Shown here: piece after piece, positions 40,438 to 49,900 of the stretch
Layout of the letters: each line of letters starts with the position of its first letter
Position numbering within the stretch: position 1 is the first letter of the stretch
Assembly: GCA_963675425.1 (NCBI GenBank)
Contig: OY776214.1
Coordinates: 62,001-126,000, forward strand
Origin: Sporobacter sp963675425
GTDB taxonomy: Bacteria; Bacillota; Clostridia; Oscillospirales; Oscillospiraceae
DNA: 64,000 bases
Reading direction: 5' to 3'
Program-made: the position numbers and the translations under genes
The notes under the pieces: model-generated
Databases searched by the model: none
The model's input: only the letters and a program-made list of their open reading frames with translations
Told to the model about the DNA's origin: nothing

Positions 40438-41771
40438 AAATTTGTGTAAAGTCCAAAGTCAGAGAAATACGGAATTAGATTCTGACCTCAACTCTGTCGC
40501 CGAAGTAAATCATGAGATGGTCTAAAATCGTACCCCAATTCCTAATGGGCATAGTCCATTTCTCAGTAATATTCATGGTCGCTAGGTAGAGAATTTTCAT
40601 AAGAGCGTCGTCGGAAACGAAGGCGCTCTTGGTCTTGGTCACCTTCCGCAGCTGACGATTGAAATTCTCGATGGCGTTGGTGGTGTAAATCAGCGTGCGA
40701 ATCTCCGGCGGATATTTGAACATGGTGGAAAGCTCCGGCCAGTTGACCCGCCAGCTCTTTACGCCAAGGGCATATTTGGCACCCCACTTGGCCTCTAAAT
40801 CATCCAGCGCGGCAAGTGCGGCTTCTTCCGTCGCCGCCTTGTAGATTGGCTTCAGATCAGCAGAGAATGCCTTGACGTCCTTGTAGCTCACATACCGCGT
40901 GGAGGCCCGAATCTGGTGGATAATGCAGCGCTGAACTTCAGTTTGAGGAAACGCCGTGTGAATGGCCTCTACAAAGCCGGAAAGGCCGTCCACAGATGCT
41001 ATGAGTATATCTTTCACTCCACGATTCTTCAAGCCCGTCAGTACATTCAACCAATATTTTGCTGATTCATTTGCGCCCAACCAAATGCCAAGGACATCCT
41101 TTTTACCTTCAAGATCCGTACCTATTGCCACATAGGCAGCTTTCTTGGTAACTATACCGTTTTCCCGAATACTGTAGTGTACCGCGTCCAGAATCACCAT
41201 TGCATACACGCTTTGAAGCGGACGCTCCTGCCATTCCCGTATCACGGGCAGCAGCTTGTCTGTGATCTTGCTTACACGGCTGTCATCAACTTCTATCCCG
41301 TACATCTCCCGCATCGTTTTCTGGATGTCACGGGTAGATACCCCTTGTGAATACAGGAATATGACCTTGTCTTCGATGCTGGACACATCCGTCTGATGCT
41401 TCTTCACAAGCTGAGGTTCGAACTCGCCTTTACGGTCTCGGGGAACGTTGATCTCCAGCTCTCCCATGCTGCCTTGAACCGTCTTCTGCGAATATCCGTT
41501 CCGACTATTGTCTGTCTGTTTGTTTTTGTAGTCGTACTTTGAATATCCAAGTTCGCTCTCAAGCTCCGCGTCCAGCGCTGTCTGGATCGTCTCTGCCGTA
41601 AGCATCTTCACAAAGGTGTGAACGTCCTCCATTGTCTTGACGCCATACTCCTCCATTAGCTCCCGGAGCTTGCTGTTGTCCTTGCGTTCTTTCCTTGCCA
41701 TAGTTAAAACCTCCAAAGTCATTTTTATTCTATCTGACTTCGGAGGTTTACACAATATTTTGGACACTACC
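40426..41771 (-). mobile_element. IS256-family insertion sequence, copy 1
   Basis: 1,346 bases with imperfect inverted ends (GGTAGCGCGTAAAA... and GGTAGTGTCCAAAA..., both followed by TTGTGTAAA) and an 8-base target duplication AGAATAAT at 40418-40425 and 41772-41779. One transposase gene fills it. It is inserted exactly at the junction of the blaI-like and blaR1-like genes, in the opposite orientation to them. Confidence 0.94.
40475..41701 (-). CDS. IS256-family (mutator-type) transposase, copy 1
   Basis: A 408-residue DDE transposase. ATG 41701 follows GGAGG; longer frames run into the IS end and the next gene. Seen: an N-terminal HTH region, ELGYSKYDYKNK, VPRDRKGEFEPQLVKKHQ, the first catalytic Asp in VILDAVHYSIRENG, the second in ILIASVDGLSGF, and the C-terminal Glu in TTNAIENFNRQLRKVTK. 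Intact, and identical as far as I can see to the second copy at 43970-45196, so recently mobile. Confidence 0.95.
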   Translation of the reverse strand: MARKERKDNSKLRELMEEYGVKTMEDVHTFVKMLTAETIQTALDAELESELGYSKYDYKNKQTDNSRNGYSQKTVQGSMGELEINVPRDRKGEFEPQLVKKHQTDVSSIEDKVIFLYSQGVSTRDIQKTMREMYGIEVDDSRVSKITDKLLPVIREWQERPLQSVYAMVILDAVHYSIRENGIVTKKAAYVAIGTDLEGKKDVLGIWLGANESAKYWLNVLTGLKNRGVKDILIASVDGLSGFVEAIHTAFPQTEVQRCIIHQIRASTRYVSYKDVKAFSADLKPIYKAATEEAALAALDDLEAKWGAKYALGVKSWRVNWPELSTMFKYPPEIRTLIYTTNAIENFNRQLRKVTKTKSAFVSDDALMKILYLATMNITEKWTMPIRNWGTILDHLMIYFGDRVEVRI

Positions 41772-41777
41772 AGAATA

Positions 41778-43292
41778 ATGACTGAACGACTATTTATCGG
41801 CATCCTGAATGTGACACTAACTACTTCTGCCTTAATTGCCATGCTATTATTTCTGTTGCCAAAGCTGAACAAGAAGTATATGGCGGCAAAGTGGCGATAC
41901 GGTATATGGCTTACCCTAACGGTCAGGTTGCTGATTCCACTCAGCCTCTCTTATCTGCCCACACCACTTTCTTTTATCACGCCGCGGCTTCCTTTTACAT
42001 ATTCATCTTTGGCAACCAAGGAAGGTATACCGTCCAGCACTCCCGGAAATATGCAGACAGACACAGCTCAATCTGGGCTCTCCGGGGCTTCTACGAATAT
42101 TGTCAATGCTGATATTCCCACCAACCAAGGAACAAAACAGACTAATCTTGGTGATAAATTACTGGCTGTAAATCCGCTTATTCACATCTGGATTGGAGGA
42201 ATGCTACTTTCCATTTTCTATCCGCTTTGGAGTTATGCTCTATTTCGAAAATCATTGTTCCGTTGGTGTCGCCCCGTCTCTCAAAAACGGGTTGCCGACA
42301 TATGGGAAAACCTGCTCTCCGAGATGGGTATCCGCAAAAAAATCGGACTTAAGGTATGTAAAAAGATACACGGTCCGATGCTGACGGGCTTTATCAGGCC
42401 GGTGGTTCTTCTCCCACAGGAGGATTATGACGATGATACACTGACATTTATTTTTAGACATGAATTGATCCATTACAAACGTTTCGATTTATGGTTTAAG
42501 CTTCTATTGAAGCTTGCTCAAGTCGTACATTGGTTTAATCCTTTGGTTTTTTTGATGGTACGCTTAGCGGAACAAGAAATTGAGACAACCTGCGATGAGG
42601 CTGTGGTTAGCGGACAAAATATGGATTACCGTTTGCGGTATTGTGAGGCCGTACTATACGGGGCAAGTAGCATTAAAATGCATAATACCGCATTTTCAAC
42701 AAACTTTAATGGAGGAAAAAATTCTATGAAAAAAAGATTCCACAATATTCTAAGCACGGGAAAAGTCAAGGGAAAAGCGATTTTTGTAGTAAGTGTACTT
42801 GCTCTTATCGCCTTAACTTCAGGAACGGTGCTTGCCTATCAAAGCACGAACAACAGTTCTCAAAATGTAGCCAGTGATTCTCCTGAAGGTAACTCCATTT
42901 CGTATACTACGATAGCAGAAAATAAGGATTGGGTAAGACCGAATCCTACAACCCCCGGGCAGATACTAGCCGCACAGCACCAGTTATTTGAAATGCCGTA
43001 TGGCGCATCTGAAAGCGTCGGCTTTCACGCCGACCTTGGTCTCGATGAAGCTATATACTATGACCCCGATCCGTACCACGTCAGACTATTGATAATTGAT
43101 TCAAAAATCCAGAGTATAAAAGTATCAGAAGATCAAGTAATGGTTATTGTCGACCCCTCAAGCTCAGGCTATCAAGTCATTTCAATCAGTCGCGCTGACC
43201 TACCAAGTGATAATATAACAATAAACTTGACGGCTATTGACGGGCAGATGATTGATTCCTTAACTCTCCCGGAAAAACAATATAGTCGTTAA
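41778..43292 (+). CDS. BlaR1/MecR1-type M56 sensor protease
   Basis: A 504-residue membrane protein. N-terminal helices (residues about 8-60 and 135-160) anchor a cytosolic M56 zinc protease with FRHELIHYKRFD (HELIH at about 228-232) and the third-ligand region TTCDEAVVSGQ. A further helix (about 330-350, FVVSVLALIALTSGTVLA) leads to an extracellular domain of 160 residues that is not a penicillin-binding domain. On signal the protease would remove the BlaI-like repressor. The IS target duplication kept ATG 41778 intact but now separates the gene from its promoter. Confidence 0.85.
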   Translation: MTERLFIGILNVTLTTSALIAMLLFLLPKLNKKYMAAKWRYGIWLTLTVRLLIPLSLSYLPTPLSFITPRLPFTYSSLATKEGIPSSTPGNMQTDTAQSGLSGASTNIVNADIPTNQGTKQTNLGDKLLAVNPLIHIWIGGMLLSIFYPLWSYALFRKSLFRWCRPVSQKRVADIWENLLSEMGIRKKIGLKVCKKIHGPMLTGFIRPVVLLPQEDYDDDTLTFIFRHELIHYKRFDLWFKLLLKLAQVVHWFNPLVFLMVRLAEQEIETTCDEAVVSGQNMDYRLRYCEAVLYGASSIKMHNTAFSTNFNGGKNSMKKRFHNILSTGKVKGKAIFVVSVLALIALTSGTVLAYQSTNNSSQNVASDSPEGNSISYTTIAENKDWVRPNPTTPGQILAAQHQLFEMPYGASESVGFHADLGLDEAIYYDPDPYHVRLLIIDSKIQSIKVSEDQVMVIVDPSSSGYQVISISRADLPSDNITINLTAIDGQMIDSLTLPEKQYSR

Positions 43293-43345
43293 ATAAGTTA
43301 ACAATGCCGTGCACTAAGGTTATATTCACTGGATGTGGAGGCTAT

Positions 43346-43858
43346 ATGCTTACAAGAAAAAAAGTTCGGGGAGCAACCAGAAAATTTAAGGCTCTTGTCA
43401 ACAACATATTAGAGCAAACCCGTATGTTCCCAGTGGACGAAAAAAGTCGGGAACATGGATATTGGAACACCGGGCGGATGCCCTACGACCTTCTGGATTC
43501 AACCAAGACACCGGCAAAAGTAAAACGGGCGTTTATACAAACGTTGGTAGACAGAACACAGCACTTCATATGTATTAAGCCCAAAGATGAGAAAACAAGA
43601 GTTTTCGCTAGTATTGAGTTTCCCAACCTGTCATATTCGGCCATTGAAGTCTTTTTGAGTGATAAGCATTATTCGAATTTCTTTGAACGTAACCTCGAAG
43701 AACAGACATGGATTCCGCTACCTCCGCACAGGAGCATCGCCAAAGAATATGCGCTGACAATACCGGAGGGCATGACAGTCCGTGGCTATAAAGAAATTTG
43801 CATATGGGAAGGCCGCAGATTTGTTGCTGAGCTTTGGTTTATAGGGGAAATCGAATAA
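43346..43858 (+). CDS. DUF3916-like protein
   Basis: A 170-residue soluble protein from ATG 43346 behind GGAGG. It begins RKKVRGATRKFKALVNNILE and has RAFIQTLVDRTQHFICIKP and a GYKEICIWEGRRFVAELWFIGEIE end, which I believe matches DUF3916, an uncharacterised family of Bacillus and relatives. No catalytic motif is obvious. It lies between the BlaR1-like gene and the second IS copy; whether it belongs to the BlaI regulon is unknown. Confidence 0.7.
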   Translation: MLTRKKVRGATRKFKALVNNILEQTRMFPVDEKSREHGYWNTGRMPYDLLDSTKTPAKVKRAFIQTLVDRTQHFICIKPKDEKTRVFASIEFPNLSYSAIEVFLSDKHYSNFFERNLEEQTWIPLPPHRSIAKEYALTIPEGMTVRGYKEICIWEGRRFVAELWFIGEIE

Positions 43859-43899
43859 AATAGGCAAGTCACGTAGCAGAGGAGCCGTGGCAACTCTCA

Positions 43900-45245
43900 G
43901 GTAGTGTCCAAAATATTGTGTAAACCTCCGAAGTCAGATAGAATAAAAATGACTTTGGAGGTTTTAACTATGGCAAGGAAAGAACGCAAGGACAACAGCA
44001 AGCTCCGGGAGCTAATGGAGGAGTATGGCGTCAAGACAATGGAGGACGTTCACACCTTTGTGAAGATGCTTACGGCAGAGACGATCCAGACAGCGCTGGA
44101 CGCGGAGCTTGAGAGCGAACTTGGATATTCAAAGTACGACTACAAAAACAAACAGACAGACAATAGTCGGAACGGATATTCGCAGAAGACGGTTCAAGGC
44201 AGCATGGGAGAGCTGGAGATCAACGTTCCCCGAGACCGTAAAGGCGAGTTCGAACCTCAGCTTGTGAAGAAGCATCAGACGGATGTGTCCAGCATCGAAG
44301 ACAAGGTCATATTCCTGTATTCACAAGGGGTATCTACCCGTGACATCCAGAAAACGATGCGGGAGATGTACGGGATAGAAGTTGATGACAGCCGTGTAAG
44401 CAAGATCACAGACAAGCTGCTGCCCGTGATACGGGAATGGCAGGAGCGTCCGCTTCAAAGCGTGTATGCAATGGTGATTCTGGACGCGGTACACTACAGT
44501 ATTCGGGAAAACGGTATAGTTACCAAGAAAGCTGCCTATGTGGCAATAGGTACGGATCTTGAAGGTAAAAAGGATGTCCTTGGCATTTGGTTGGGCGCAA
44601 ATGAATCAGCAAAATATTGGTTGAATGTACTGACGGGCTTGAAGAATCGTGGAGTGAAAGATATACTCATAGCATCTGTGGACGGCCTTTCCGGCTTTGT
44701 AGAGGCCATTCACACGGCGTTTCCTCAAACTGAAGTTCAGCGCTGCATTATCCACCAGATTCGGGCCTCCACGCGGTATGTGAGCTACAAGGACGTCAAG
44801 GCATTCTCTGCTGATCTGAAGCCAATCTACAAGGCGGCGACGGAAGAAGCCGCACTTGCCGCGCTGGATGATTTAGAGGCCAAGTGGGGTGCCAAATATG
44901 CCCTTGGCGTAAAGAGCTGGCGGGTCAACTGGCCGGAGCTTTCCACCATGTTCAAATATCCGCCGGAGATTCGCACGCTGATTTACACCACCAACGCCAT
45001 CGAGAATTTCAATCGTCAGCTGCGGAAGGTGACCAAGACCAAGAGCGCCTTCGTTTCCGACGACGCTCTTATGAAAATTCTCTACCTAGCGACCATGAAT
45101 ATTACTGAGAAATGGACTATGCCCATTAGGAATTGGGGTACGATTTTAGACCATCTCATGATTTACTTCGGCGACAGAGTTGAGGTCAGAATCTAATTCC
45201 GTATTTCTCTGACTTTGGACTTTACACAAATTTTTACGCGCTACC
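43900..45245 (+). mobile_element. IS256-family insertion sequence, copy 2
   Basis: 1,346 bases, same ends as copy 1 but inverted relative to it, with an 8-base target duplication AACTCTCA at 43892-43899 and 45246-45253. Different target duplications show two independent insertions. Confidence 0.94.
43970..45196 (+). CDS. IS256-family (mutator-type) transposase, copy 2
   Basis: A 408-residue DDE transposase, the same protein as copy 1 (Asp in VILDAVHYSIRENG, Asp in ASVDGLSGF, Glu in TTNAIENFNRQL). TTTGGAGG precedes ATG 43970. Reads out of the IS towards decayed genes. Confidence 0.95.
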   Translation: MARKERKDNSKLRELMEEYGVKTMEDVHTFVKMLTAETIQTALDAELESELGYSKYDYKNKQTDNSRNGYSQKTVQGSMGELEINVPRDRKGEFEPQLVKKHQTDVSSIEDKVIFLYSQGVSTRDIQKTMREMYGIEVDDSRVSKITDKLLPVIREWQERPLQSVYAMVILDAVHYSIRENGIVTKKAAYVAIGTDLEGKKDVLGIWLGANESAKYWLNVLTGLKNRGVKDILIASVDGLSGFVEAIHTAFPQTEVQRCIIHQIRASTRYVSYKDVKAFSADLKPIYKAATEEAALAALDDLEAKWGAKYALGVKSWRVNWPELSTMFKYPPEIRTLIYTTNAIENFNRQLRKVTKTKSAFVSDDALMKILYLATMNITEKWTMPIRNWGTILDHLMIYFGDRVEVRI

Positions 45246-45302
45246 AACTCTCATAACGGAATAGCCATTTCGAACGCTGCTACCGGCCCCCATACTAACA
45301 CC

Positions 45303-45654
45303 TTATACTGGCCATGTATTAAACATTGCTCCTAGGCCAAAATTGTCTGCTTGGTCGAAGCACTCAAGGGAATCTGGCAAGTCAGAATATCGGTTTCTGT
45401 CAGTAATGAATGACTCCTCAACCATTATCACATCCCAGCCCTCATTATTGATATATTCGATCGCCTCGCCTTTTGCTATGCCTTGATCATCTGCCTTTAC
45501 CCAGCAGTTTATATACCCACCGGCATATTCCTTGCCCTCCTCATTGTCAGGTTTTGGTTTACCCTCAATCAATATTGCTTCTAATATTTTACATTTTGTT
45601 TTGGTGATATACGGACGCTTTCCCAGATATTTGGTACGCTTTTACTTCTTTCAT
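45303..45654 (-). pseudogene. Unknown small protein, probably frameshifted near its N-terminus
   Basis: On the minus strand an open frame from about 45640 to the stop at 45303 reads KYLGKRPYITKTKCKILEAI and then LIEGKPKPDNEEGKEYAGGY and on to FNTWPV. No ATG stands at its start, only TTG 45572. An ATG at 45654 opens MKEVKAYQISGK in the neighbouring frame, and dropping one base near 45620 would join the two into a 115-residue protein. The joined start (ISGKRPYITKTKC) looks natural, so a one-base frameshift is inferred. The family is not recognised; a TTG-started intact 89-residue protein is the alternative. Confidence 0.5.
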
Positions 45655-45678
45655 GCGCATATGAATTGTTCGTCTATA

Positions 45679-46013
45679 TAGTACATCGAAAGACTGTTCG
45701 ATAATTACTATCCTTACAAAGATGTTAGCGAAAATTCATGTGAGAGCAAGGAGCAGATGTTAGCGTATCATTCGACAAACACAAGATTGCTTCACGTCGA
45801 TACGGCAATGGGTGTTCGCCACGTCTTTTCCAATAAAAGAGCATGGTATTAACTGCTGGTTCGTTTGCAATCAGCATAGTCCTGTTCTTGTGCTTTACAA
45901 TCTTAATTACCTTTATGAACCATGCTTTAAATCCTCTAAAACCTTATGCGCCGGATTTGTCCATTGAAGGAACACAGAATTCCGTGGCGAATAGTAAACT
46001 AGTACCCTATAAA
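45679..46013 (+). pseudogene. Fragment of an FtsX-like ABC transporter permease with frameshift
   Basis: One frame gives LLHVDTAMGVRHVFSNKRAW and then breaks at 45849; the neighbouring frame continues LTAGSFAISIVLFLCFTILI and TFMNHALNPLKPYAPDLSIE. Together these make the DTAMG(I/V)RHVFSNK...SFAISIxLFLCF segment around the first or central helix of clostridial FtsX-type ABC permeases. A one-base deletion near 45843 explains the break. Both ends of the gene are missing, so it is dead. Similar permeases often follow BlaI/BlaR1 pairs, which suggests what the locus once controlled. Confidence 0.6.
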
Positions 46014-46073
46014 AAGGACAGTACTACTCCCGCAGGTACAGGTACCGTCCTCCACCAGTGCAGTTATGGACAG

Positions 46074-46982
46074 CAGACCACTTACACGTTACCGGAAAAA
46101 CAGAGCCATTGCTCCTGCTTTCGCAGTTGCTTTGGCTCTGCTTTTTTGTTTGATCTAACCCCTGTTTAAATACTATTATTCTACGCAGATAGCAGATTGT
46201 ACAGTACCTGGGCCATTTCAGCGCGTATCGTGGTTCCCGTGGGATTCAGCTTTCCGCCGCTGCCGGAGATGATCCCCGATTGGACTAGGGCGTTCATGGC
46301 TTCCTGCGCGTAGCTTGAAATCAGCCCGGCATCACCGAAATCGCTCGTGGTCTTACTGCCTGCGGCCTCGGGGAGCTCACCCAAAATACCCAGCGCCCGG
46401 TAGAGCAGTGTGAACATATCCTGCCGGCTGATGCAGCTGTCAGGGGCGAAATTGTTGTTACCTGTGCCATTTGAAATTCCAAGGCGTCTTGCCGCAGCCA
46501 GATAGCCGGTATAGTAGGTATTTCCCGCGTCGCTGAAGTTATCTGTTGGGCTTTCGTTAGGGGCGATTCCATAGGCGCGCATCAGCATGACGACAAACTG
46601 TCCGCGGGTCAGCGTGTTGTCCGGACTGAAGGTACTGGCCGTTGATCCGGTGGTAATCCCGCGCGCCGCGATGAAGGTCACGGGGTTATAGTACCAGTCG
46701 GTACTCACCACGTCACTGAAGGCGACCTTGTTGTATCCCACTGCGTACCGGGAGAAGTGCGTGGTGGTAAATCGAACGGTCCCGGCGGCGGGATCGTATT
46801 TCCCGCGTACCGTTTGCAGTTCGCCACTGTTGCTGATGTAGTAAACAACAATAGCGTTGGGATCTTCACCGGGCACCGGCGTATACGGCAGGCTGATGCT
46901 TGCGCTTCCGCCTCCGAAGCTGGAAATCGCTTTGCTGCCAGACGTCACCGTGAAGTCGTAAACGGGCCGGTCGCCGATCGCC
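46074..46982 (-). repeat. SLH-module duplication, copy A
   Basis: About 0.9 kb, near-identical to 52013-52926 and covering terminator, three SLH domains and the preceding conserved domain. Several stretches of over 100 bases are identical. The boundary at 46982 is sharp: sequences on either side of it are unrelated. Confidence 0.85.
46096..46141 (-). terminator. Terminator of the first SLH-protein gene
   Basis: On the minus strand CAGAGCC pairs with GGCTCTG around a 26-base loop that has its own small stem (CAACTGCGAAAGCAG), followed by TTTTTCC. The same structure is repeated behind the second SLH gene. Confidence 0.75.
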
Positions 46983-49900
46983 AGCTTGTTTTCGTCGGAA
47001 AGAACACCGGTATCCGCTATTGTGACTGTTATCGTAATGTCTCCGACCATTTGCTTACCAATTTCATCCAGCGCCGTTTTGTCAAAGGTAACCATTGCAA
47101 CAGAAGACGAAACCGTGAGGGCATCAATGCTGCCGTCTGTCAGCGCCTCGGCAGCCGCCTGAGGAACGGTCAGTGATATTCCTTTTGCACTGTCGTCCGT
47201 ATCCACATCGAATTCGATAGCTGCCTGCGTACTTTGTTCCCTCGCTTCGCTGACAGCTTTTTCCTTCATATCCGCAATCTGAGCATTTGTTACGTTTGCC
47301 GCCGCTACGCCATCAGAAGTGGTGGTTCCTTTAACCGTATCCGCTACCGTGGTGATGCCGCCGTTTGTGATGATAATTGCCGAACCGCTGTCGGTTGCAG
47401 TATCGCCGGCGGCGGGAGTACCGCCTCCGCTGTTGACAGGCATATTGATTGCCTCTATGCTGACAGTGGCCGTGGCGTTAAGCGTTTTTCCGTTTGCAAG
47501 TTCATACTGTGCGGTGACTGTATCGATACCTGCGGCGGCGGCGTTGAGCTTTCCGTTTCCGACTGAAACAATGAACCCGTTTTGAGATAAAAATCTTGCC
47601 TTTGTATTATCCAAAAGCACTTTATTACCGTTTACATCGGTTGACGTGAGGGTTGGGATGAAGTCCGATCCTACCGTAATTTTGTCTGGAAGTGATAGAG
47701 AGAGCTTTACAAGCTTTGTGTCGTCAAGAGCCTGGACAACCATATTTATACCGGCGGTTTTGCCACCGCAGGTTGCTGAGATTTCGGCTGTTCCCTCATT
47801 GAGGATACGCACCGCACCCTTGCTGTCCACAGATGCCACAGAGCTGTCACTGCTGCTCCATGTAATATTTATGAGAGAATCGTCATTGATCTGAGTGAGA
47901 TAATTTGCTGGGTATTCACGGAAGTCGCCATAGAGGTCCAGCTGGAGTTCAGCACCTAGGACCGTATTTATTTTTTCGCCGTAAAGTGCGCTGTTTTGTA
48001 TGTAGACCTTTGTCAGCAAGGGGTCGAAACCGAAGGACGTTTTTCCCTCTCTCATTGTTATAGTACCCGTTCCGAGAATATCTCCCTGATCATGGGTAAC
48101 GTAGGCCTTGCTGGCACCGTTTCCCGTAACAATATAGTTAACTCCACCGACCTGCCAGTTATGCAGGGTGTGCATGTGTCCAAAGAGAACCGTTACGGTG
48201 TAACCAGGATGGGCGGTTTTGTAATCACTCATTATTCCTTCAAACATGTCGGCCTCTGCGTCTGTCATATTATGGCTGGTCTGGTAGTCGTCACGAGTCA
48301 CAACATGATTCAAAACATATACATTGGGACGTGTGTTTTCCGCTAATACTTCCTCAAGCCAGTGATACTGGGTTGAATCCGAATAGGTGACGCTTTGACC
48401 CAGCATGCTGTTCAAAACGATATAAAGGGCATTGCCGTATTCAAAATAATAGGTTGGGGAGTTGAATGTATCGTAATATGCTTCGGTATTCAGTCCCTCA
48501 TGGTTTCCGCCTATGACAAAGGCCGGCTTCCCATTCAGCAATGAAATATCTGCCACGGCTGCATCGTAGTCGCTCTGGTCCTTGACGTCTACGATATCAC
48601 CCATCTGTATGACGAAATTGCTGGTGTCGTTGGCTGCTCTGCCGTAAATTGAGTTGGAAAAGGCATTTCCCTGAGTGTCGGGAATAACGGTCACGGTATA
48701 GTTGTTTGGATCGGCAGGCTGCTCAATAGGATCTACTGTAAAGCTGCCGTTATATGGCGTCATGGCGTTTCCGACAATATCCGATGCAGCGATTGTAAAG
48801 GTCGATGTACCGGCGAAAAGGTCAAAATCGGGTTGGGCATAAGCATATCCGGTTTCCGCATCAAAGTAAACCGGAAGGTTTTCCTCGTTGAGCATAACCT
48901 TGACCGAACTGGCATCAACAGTATTCTTATCATCCTGGAGGCGGAAATTGATACGAGGACGGAGAATTTGAATCGGGTAGATACTCTGCCTGGGTGTTAC
49001 TCTACTGATTACAGGTGCTTCATTGTCGGGAGCCGTATCGATATGGTAGGTAACGGACAGCGAGGGGTTTGCGGTATTTTCAAGAACATCGCTGGCACTT
49101 ACTGTAACAGTGTAATCCTGCCCGTCCTGCAGGTTGTTCCTGCTAAACGAGAGTTTGCCGGAAGCAGGCTCATAAGCAAAATCGTTTACAGGATCACCGT
49201 TCACTTGCACTTCGATGCTGTCCGGGTCGACGGCGGACTTAGCATCCTTTACTGTTGCTGAGAAGTTCAGCGTGTCAGAGTAGACGTTGCCGGCCGCCGG
49301 GGACACTCCGGAAAACTCCGGACCGCTCAAATCCGCGCCGTTATCTGTGTACAGGAATTTGATATCGTCAAAGCACAGCGTGGACGGGGCTCCGGAATTG
49401 TTGGTACGCTGAATCCACAGGTAGCGAAGATGGATCGGCATCAAGTAAGTCTGCGGTATGGATATCTCGACCCATTTCCAGCCCGACCAGTTTATTGTTA
49501 TGCCGCCGAGAGACGACATATTCTGCGCGTTTGGAGTTCCATAGCCCATGACCACGCCGGCATAAAGCCTGTTTCCGGAGTTGTCTCCATAGACCATCAT
49601 TCCAAGCTTTTTCGGCATTGCCTTGGCGAGATATACTGTGTCCATCGCGGCACGGGTCTCTTCGCTCCAGACGCCGTTTCCGGCTCTATCGGAATCTTCG
49701 TTATACCGAAACCTGATGTTCAGATTGCTGTTTGCCGTGTTCATAATATAGTTGACTTTCAGACTATGGTCGCCTGTTTCGTCGTCGTTAAGGAGAATCC
49801 AGTCCGAAGCGCCGGCAGCGCCTCCGTAATAATAGGTCGAACTATCGTTGGTTCGTTGAGCGCTGAATCCCTCTATCGGTGTACTCTCAAAGTTTTCTAT

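Noticed and set aside
40418..45253. Composite transposon formed by the two IS256 copies
   Set aside because: Each copy has its own 8-base target duplication (AGAATAAT and AACTCTCA), so they inserted separately; no shared outer duplication is seen.
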